Shown in pieces: positions 58,039 to 64,000 of a DNA stretch of 64,000 nucleotides; position 1 is the stretch's first letter; every line of letters begins with the position of its first letter. Both the position numbers and the translations under genes were made by a program. The stretch covers positions 29,591,363 to 29,655,362 of the forward strand of contig CM064512.1 of assembly GCA_032716605.1 (NCBI GenBank), in the 5' to 3' direction. This stretch comes from Paralithodes platypus (taxonomy: Eukaryota; Arthropoda; Malacostraca; Decapoda; Lithodidae). Below the pieces are notes generated by a model. That model worked only from the letters and a program-made list of their open reading frames with translations, was not told where the DNA came from and made no database searches.

Positions 58039-58203
58039 TTAACGGATACTGAGTCATACTTACTCACTGTGCACTAAATAATATATGCACAAAAACAAGA
58101 CCAATATGATGTAGTTTGTATTTAGGGTTTTTTATCACCTTCGAGCGTTCCTTTTCCTAACCCTAAGCAATGTTACCAAGTTTTCCAGGGAACTTAATAT
58201 TAA

Positions 58204-58409
58204 CCCCTTGAAGCTCTGACGCATTTTAGCAGTATAGTTTGGATATCATTAGACGATGTTATGCAGCTTAGGAAGGATTTGTGGGTATTAAAGGAGTAAA
58301 TACTCTCTCAATCAACCCTCTGACTTCCATATACCCTTCCTAATCTGAATAAAATCGTCTAATAATTACCAGAAAACAAAACAGAAATGCGTATTGGAGC
58401 TTGAAAGGG
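58204..58409. mobile_element. MITE, family T4, copy 2 (TTAA-flanked)
   Basis: TTAA at 58200-58203 and 58410-58413; starts CCCCTTGAAGCTCTGACGC and ends TATTGGAGCTTGAAAGGG, an inverted pair. Internal AGACGATGTTATGCAGC and AATAAAATCGTCTAATAA form a second inverted pair. Confidence 0.8.
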
Positions 58410-58623
58410 TTAATTATTATCTATCTCATTCATTACTACTGACAACCTTTTCATTATAATCTGGCAACTATTAGACGGTGTCATTCAGCCTAGGGAGAAT
58501 GTTTATCCGTTAACAGATTACAGACTGTCATTTATCATTTTAGCTACCATGCATCTTTCCCAAACTTCAAAATATCGTATAAAGACAGCTGAAATAAAAA
58601 GAAATAGACGTCAAGGTAGTGTA

Positions 58624-58836
58624 AAGCCGGTATCACACGAGCACTTTTTCCCTCAACACTTATACTCAACACTGGTCTGGCAGGTTATGAGGTGAACATT
58701 TATAACATTCCAATCACCTAAATTGATCGATCACCAGTCTAGTTTCCGATACCAGTGCAAAATATTCCATAAATATTGCCAGAAAACTGTTGATCATCGA
58801 ATGTTGACTATAAAAGCTCTCGTGTGATACCGGCTT
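58624..58836. mobile_element. MITE, family T5, intact copy
   Basis: AAGCCGGTATCACACGAGCA at the left and CTCTCGTGTGATACCGGCTT at the right; inverted inner CTCAACACTTATACTCAA and TTGACTATAAAAG blocks. A decayed copy is at 18875-19085. A related CTCGTGTGACC..GGCTTAA piece is in both arms of the inverted duplication (near 16535 and 44700). Confidence 0.8.
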
Positions 58837-59570
58837 AAGGGCTACAGTTGATACAGTAGAGGTGCCCTCCATGAATGTTTGTGCTGTCCTAAGTTTATAG
58901 AGTCTCTGAACCACAATACAATCCTCTCTCACAAGAGGTAAAAGAGTTAAAGACCTTTGATAATTACAAATAAATAAATATAACAATGATGGCCAATATC
59001 TAGCTACCATTTTGGAGTCTCAGGTTTGCATAAGGTTGGTCATTGATAACGTCATAGTGTTATTAAATGTAAACGTAATGCTAACATCGTCTGTACATAA
59101 CTGAATTGTGATTAACAACATCAAAAAGTTACAAATAATAAACGTTTTACAACAACATCTTGTGCACATACAATATTTGTAAATAATAATGTATGAAATT
59201 CCCAACATCAAACATATTATATTACGTATTCTGGACATACCCAAATGGTCGTCATTAACTGTATTACATTAAATATTTAAACGTTTTCATAGAAATGTCT
59301 GTCGCACGTACTGTCGCCGTCAATAATTTCCTGGACACCCAACTCACAAGGAGTCATGATTTGTTTTGGTAACACTATTGCCCCCCCCCCCCCTCTTCTT
59401 CCCCATCCACCCCCTCTGTATGGTTTCTCATCCCTCTCCCCCTCATTCTCCTACGTCGTCTCCTACTGTAAGCTCCGCCCCCTCGCTTCGTCCACCAACA
59501 CATCCCTCACAATACTATCTCCGAAATATTAATTAATTATAACTGCTATGAGTTGTAGAAGCTTCTTTAA
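58837..59570. other. No gene; C-run
   Basis: AT-rich sequence with a C-run at about 59381-59394 and C-rich sequence to 59480. ORFs of 74-98 codons on the minus strand lack motifs. Confidence 0.4.
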
Positions 59571-60525
59571 GGGGAGAATACACATTACTCTCTGTTTCGG
59601 GATTGTATCCATTCGGCCCCATTCAGCCAAGTGTTTTAAGAAGTCTATCTAGGTGTAAACAAATTGTTGACGAGCAATACCGAGCTAGCATTGTATGAAG
59701 TAATTGTTGACGAGCAATACCGAGCTAGCATTGTATGAAGTAATTGTTGACGAGCAATACCGAGCTAGCATTGTATGAAGTAATTGTTGACGAGCAATAC
59801 CGAGCTAGCATTGTATGAAGTAATTGTTGACGAGCAATACCGAGCTAGCATTGTATGAAATCATTGTTGACGAGCAATACCGAGCTAGCATTGTATGAAG
59901 TAATTGTTGACGAGCAATACCGAGCTAGCATTGCATGAAGTAATTGTTGACGAGCAATACCGAGCTAGCATTGTATGAAGTAATTGTTGACGAGCAATAC
60001 CGAGCTAGCATTGTATGAAGTAATTGTTGACGAGCAATACCGAGCTAGCATTGTATGAAGTAATTGTTGATGAGCAATACCGAGCTAGCATTGTATGAAG
60101 TCATTGTTGACGAGCAATACCGAGCTAGCATTGTATGAAGTCATTGTTGACGAGCAATACCGAGCTAGCATTGTATGAAGTAATTGTTGATGAGCAATAC
60201 CGAGCTAGCATTGTATGAAGTAATTGTTGACGAGCAATACCGAGCTAGCATTGTATGAAGTAATTGTTGACGAGCAATACCGAGCTAGCATTGTATGAAG
60301 TAATTGTTGACGAGCAATACCGAGCTAGCATTGTATGAAGTAATTCGGCTTCGTTTGACATTCTTTACAAATATAGCCAGCTGTCTAAAAATATTCGAAT
60401 ATGCTGGCTCGTTATCGCTCGCCACGTAGATATCGACACCTGGATGGGGATATATATCTTAAAACAGGTGGCTGAATGGGACAACATTGATACAATCCAA
60501 TGAGTGAGAGAAACAAAGGGGTAGC
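59571..60525. mobile_element. TTAA MITE, family T1, with internal tandem expansion
   Basis: Begins after TTAA (59567-59570) with GGGGAGAATACAC, then the family left arm (TTGTATCCATTCGGCCCCAT). The right arm (ATCGACACCTGGATGGGGA..CTTAAAACAGGTGGCTGAAT) follows at about 60430. The right terminus is degraded near 60520. The centre is replaced by the 40-bp array. Confidence 0.75.
59661..60344 (+). repeat. 40-bp tandem repeat inside a MITE, about 17 copies
   Basis: The unit contains TTGTTGACGAGCAATACCGA and GCTAGCATTGTATGAAG. It is a diverged form of the GCGAGCGATAGCGAGCCAGC..ATATGAAG segment found once in other T1 copies, so the array grew from the MITE's own sequence. Units are almost identical. 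Confidence 0.95.
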
Positions 60526-62081
60526 CTCCACATAAAATCAACAAATATGTATTACAGCATATCTTCATGCTCATACTTATCACTGTATTTTCACGTAGAA
60601 AATATAACGTTTCGTTCTATGCTAAAGATAAACGTATACCAAATATGGCGTTACCGAAGTCACACAATGAGACTACCATTAATTGGGTTTCTATGCATCT
60701 TCATATAACAATGCACTAGTCATGAGTACTGACAAACAAAGCAATATACTGGTTGCTACGATCTCTGCATATGCCGAGTATACAATACATAATAGAAAAT
60801 ATAATTAATCAAGAAAACACATATGAGTGTACTGAAATTCTTACATTCATTCATTATTATGACAGGTAATGGATATAGGAAGGAGTTTCTATGCCAGTCA
60901 TTGAAACATTTAAATAAACATATAGTGTTGAATTTCCTATAGAAAAACCATGGATATTCTGATATCAAGGATTGTGTGGGCACAGTGAGAAGGATAGGTG
61001 AGGACCATGATAAGTGTATGGTTTTTAATTTTATATATTTGTTTCCAATATAATTTGCATAGTTGTTCAGTTGTAATCAGCTATGCTCTGTTATACAGAT
61101 AAAGAGAGGTTTCATTCAGTATTATTTAATTTGTAACTTATGCTTATTTCCAGGTGAGGGTAAATCGACTATTAGTCGCCGTTCTCTCGATACGGGATGG
61201 TAAAATTTCAAGCTAATATGTCTTTGTATTATATCAAAGTTAAATCATAATTAGCAACCCATTTCGCTACATAATCATCGTAGTAGCAGAGTAATATTTT
61301 CAAGATGGCAATTTACCCTTAGCTAATAACGAAACAACTGTAATAATTGTTTTCTGAAAAAAGGGTTTTGTTGCCACTTTCAATTATTTTATGCTTTCAT
61401 AAATCAAAGGTCTTAAAGGTTTTAATGGTGGGCTGGATCTTTCAGAGTGAGGGTTGGTGTCCTCTACTCCTTACAACCATTTCTAATGTTTTCCTTTTTC
61501 ATTATTCTTGTTTCCTTTCTTTTCTTTGGGAGTGGTCTGGGCAGTGAGTCCAAAAGCATTGTGCCTTGCATTCCCCTATTGTTACACTATTGTAGCCCAC
61601 TTCACATGTCTGCCTTCCTTGGGGGTTGGGGGCTAGGGACCCTCCTACCCGTGTGATTTTTGTCCCTACGCATCGGCAAGACAGAGTTTGGGTGGGGGGG
61701 CGTTCCTGGTCACTGGTAGTTGGCTCTGTCTTGCCTCGCCCACGCTCAGAATTGGGCCCACAAGTGGACCCAGTCACGCGCAACCCAGAAATTGGGCTTG
61801 TGCCGGGTATATATGGTATTTTTTGTATTTATTTAATTATTTTTTTAATTAATTGTATGATATATTTTATTATTAGATTAATATTCCAATTAATATCGAT
61901 CTTTTAGCAATAGTATTCTTATAGATTTATACTAATTTAATTATGTTTGTGATGTTAACGATTATGCATATCAAACATTAGGTGCCAGTTGTTCTTTTCA
62001 TTTTTATTTTGTTTGCATATGCATCAACGACTATCAGATTTCCTGAGTAGCATTATTAACTCCGTTGCTTTTTAACTCCCG

Positions 62082-62170
<89 letters not shown>

Positions 62171-62629
62171 CGAATTGTATGTTAATAATCCTATGTTTGT
62201 AGCATAAACTTCTTATCCTTAAAGTATTATATGTAATGCATATACAGTAAGTGTAATTTATATGCGTTTTAAATAAAGGATAAATATTATAATTGAATTA
62301 ATAATAAAAATAATAATAACAATAATACTAATAATAATACTAATATAGTAACTAACCATATACAGCAGCAGGTTAAGAGAAAACATATGATCTTGCTTAT
62401 AATATTTTTTTTTAATGGTCATACTGTAATACAAAAAGAGAAGGAACTTCAATCAAAGCTAATTAATATGCGTATATATCTTTCAAAACAATACTGGTAG
62501 GTCATTACTGGCGCGTACTCTGGGGAGCCGAAACCTGTAACGAAAAACTCGCCCCAGGCTATTGTGGTGCATTTTCATGCAGAAAACTGTCTGTTGAAAC
62601 TCGCCCCATATCTTTGTGACTATAACTCC
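60526..62629. other. No gene; long (TA)n
   Basis: A (TA)n tract of about 84 bp lies at 62085-62168, with AAT-rich sequence at 62290-62345. 61600-61800 is GC-richer but shows no domain. Small ORFs only. Confidence 0.45.
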
Positions 62630-63863
62630 TTAATAACTTGTCCAATGGCCATTAACGTCAATACATTCCTGGAGGCGGTTAGGCATTGAAGATACCAGGT
62701 TATATACAAGGTCTGGTTTCATCCTCATACTCTCCCAAACGCGGTGTGCATGTTCTACGAGCTGTTGCCTCATCCTCTCTTCTTCGGGCTCCCACAGGTT
62801 CACCATATTGGCCCACACTGTCTCTATTGGGTTGAAGTCCAGGCCCTTGCTTGGCCAGTCCAGTACTTCTACCTCTGGATGTTCACCAAGCCATCTTGTC
62901 ACCATTCGCGCGGTGTGGATAGGGGACCGATCCTGGGAGGGAATTTAAAATATAGTTAAACAGTTTGTTTTGTATTATTATTATGTTTTTCCTGCTATTA
63001 TATTCACAGCTTTGGCCCTATGAAGTTAATTATGCAGTCATCCCAAGCAAAAATAAATTGGGATTCGTCACTTTCCTTTTGGAATATAAACCACACCAGA
63101 AAACATTATAAAAAGTGTTGACCCAAAAATACTCTAATATAGTGCATATCCACTGTTATACATATGGCGATATTCAAGCTTAATATTAACCTGTACGAAT
63201 ATGATGCGTTCTGGGTATGGTATGGCCATAGCTCTTACAGTCGGCAGCATCACCTCGTCGAGTACTTCAATATACTGGTCAGCTGTGAAGCGCCCATTGA
63301 TCTCTGTTAACTCTCCCACTCCATATAGGCCAATCCACCCCCAAAGATTGGCTGTAACATGACCACTGTGCGCTTCCTGGTATATGTTCTGGGGCAAGTA
63401 ACGGGTGTTGTTGCGCCGCCAGCAATGAAGCTGGCCGTGGTTTGTAGAGTTAAGAGAAGACCACCCGTGCCCAATAATCCAGGTCCTCTTCCACATATTC
63501 TCTTGCAAAAGTCGCTCTCCCCTGGATGTGTCGTTCTTCCAGCTTGCCTTTCACCGCTGGAATCCTATGGAAAATATCACATGTGACTTAATACTTGTAA
63601 TTCAATTATTGGTGATAAAGCTAAAAGTAGATGTTACAGCATGAAAACATTTAAACCAAACAATAATATCAAACATGAGAATAGTTTATATACAGAGTGG
63701 CGCCTAATTTGGTTACCCACCTGACATGCTGCCTATCAATACCTTTGTATAGCCAGGCAGTAATCGGCCTAAACCGTTCTGGTGATATTTTCATTAAACA
63801 TACAATATCTCCATAAACATTACATATATTATCCGTTATTATGCCCTCCATTAAACACAGCAA
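62630..63863 (-). pseudogene. Tc1-like transposase, three exons, first catalytic Asp lost
   Basis: Minus strand. Exon 1 candidate 63721-63863 ends ..GIDRQHV and is joined across a GT..AG interval (63565-63720, 156 bp) to exon 2, which continues IPAVKGKLEER..TFAREYV. Exon 2 (63191-63564) breaks after ARVVFS: a short deletion removes the segment that normally carries the first catalytic Asp and shifts the frame to NSTNHGQLHCWRRNNTRY..SGHVTANLWGW..NGRFTADQYIEVL. A second interval (62933-63190, 258 bp; CAG/GTTAAT donor, CTCCCAG acceptor) joins FVQ to DRSPIHTAR, restoring the second catalytic Asp context. Exon 3 ends with LDWPSKGLDFNPIE, the DDE third-residue motif, and stops at 62630. Introns in such elements are unusual. 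The core is similar to Tc1 transposases from many animals. Inactive as read. Confidence 0.8.
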
Positions 63864-64000
63864 AGGTTGTGCAAGCTACTGCTATTTTCAAAGCTGCATT
63901 ACAAACAAACTAATGAATAATAATAATAACGAGTATAAGACGAATCACGGACACAAATAGTTTAATCACATTTAATTTAGCCATTTTTGTCTGTTATTTT
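63864..64000. other. No feature seen
   Basis: AT-rich end of the window with a short AAT run. Confidence 0.5.

Overview
This is eukaryotic, AT-rich, repeat-dominated DNA with no obvious host protein-coding gene. Spliced transposase exons, tRNA-derived SINEs, many TTAA-flanked MITEs and long simple or minisatellite arrays point to an animal. The overall texture suggests an arthropod, probably a malacostracan crustacean; that last step is inference. The only likely cellular gene is a tRNA-Ile(GAU)-like gene at 5451-5524 (-).

Layout. 1-7.2 kb: MITEs, SINE fragments, microsatellites and the tRNA. 7.3-12.2 kb: an (ACAT)n tract running into a 4.5-kb array of 18-bp G-rich units. 12.3-15.5 kb: an element-like unit with a long exon (12738-15008, -) encoding a FEN1/XPG-like PIN nuclease with a C-terminal CXC zinc domain, bracketed by inverted copies of a 366-bp MITE-like repeat. 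13.9-17.7 kb is the left arm of an inverted duplication whose right arm is 43.6-47.3 kb; in the right arm the nuclease ORF is cut off at a 34-bp minisatellite. 17.7-25.6 kb: AT-rich spacer with SINEs, a non-LTR RT fragment, TTAA MITEs, a 40-bp x8 array and a 177-bp x5 array. 26.0-30.1 kb: a 2 x 2014-bp near-perfect palindrome made of two head-to-head copies of a GC-rich piggyBac-type transposase, ending exactly at a 100-N gap.

34.1-43.6 kb: an LTR retrotransposon with 1.85-kb LTRs. Its pol order is integrase, then reverse transcriptase-RNase H, as in the Gmr1 group of Ty3/gypsy elements. Gag and protease are frameshifted, INT-RT-RH is open for 863 codons, and no target-site duplication is visible. 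47.3-48.9 kb: the 34-bp array. 49.9-52.9 kb: a 36-bp array open in one frame for about 1000 codons. 52.9-60.5 kb: nested TTAA MITEs, a 3.3-kb element with inverted termini and a TAA duplication (54222-57537), and a TTAA MITE inflated by 17 copies of a 40-bp piece of itself. 62.6-63.9 kb: a spliced Tc1-like transposase pseudogene lacking its first catalytic Asp.

Working together: most structure here comes from transposition (piggyBac/TTAA, Tc1, Harbinger-like, Gmr1-like, non-LTR, tRNA SINEs), from tandem amplification and from inverted duplication. The best candidate for something under-described is the nuclease-CXC unit. The large palindrome and the outer inverted duplication need to be checked as possible assembly artefacts before biological interpretation.
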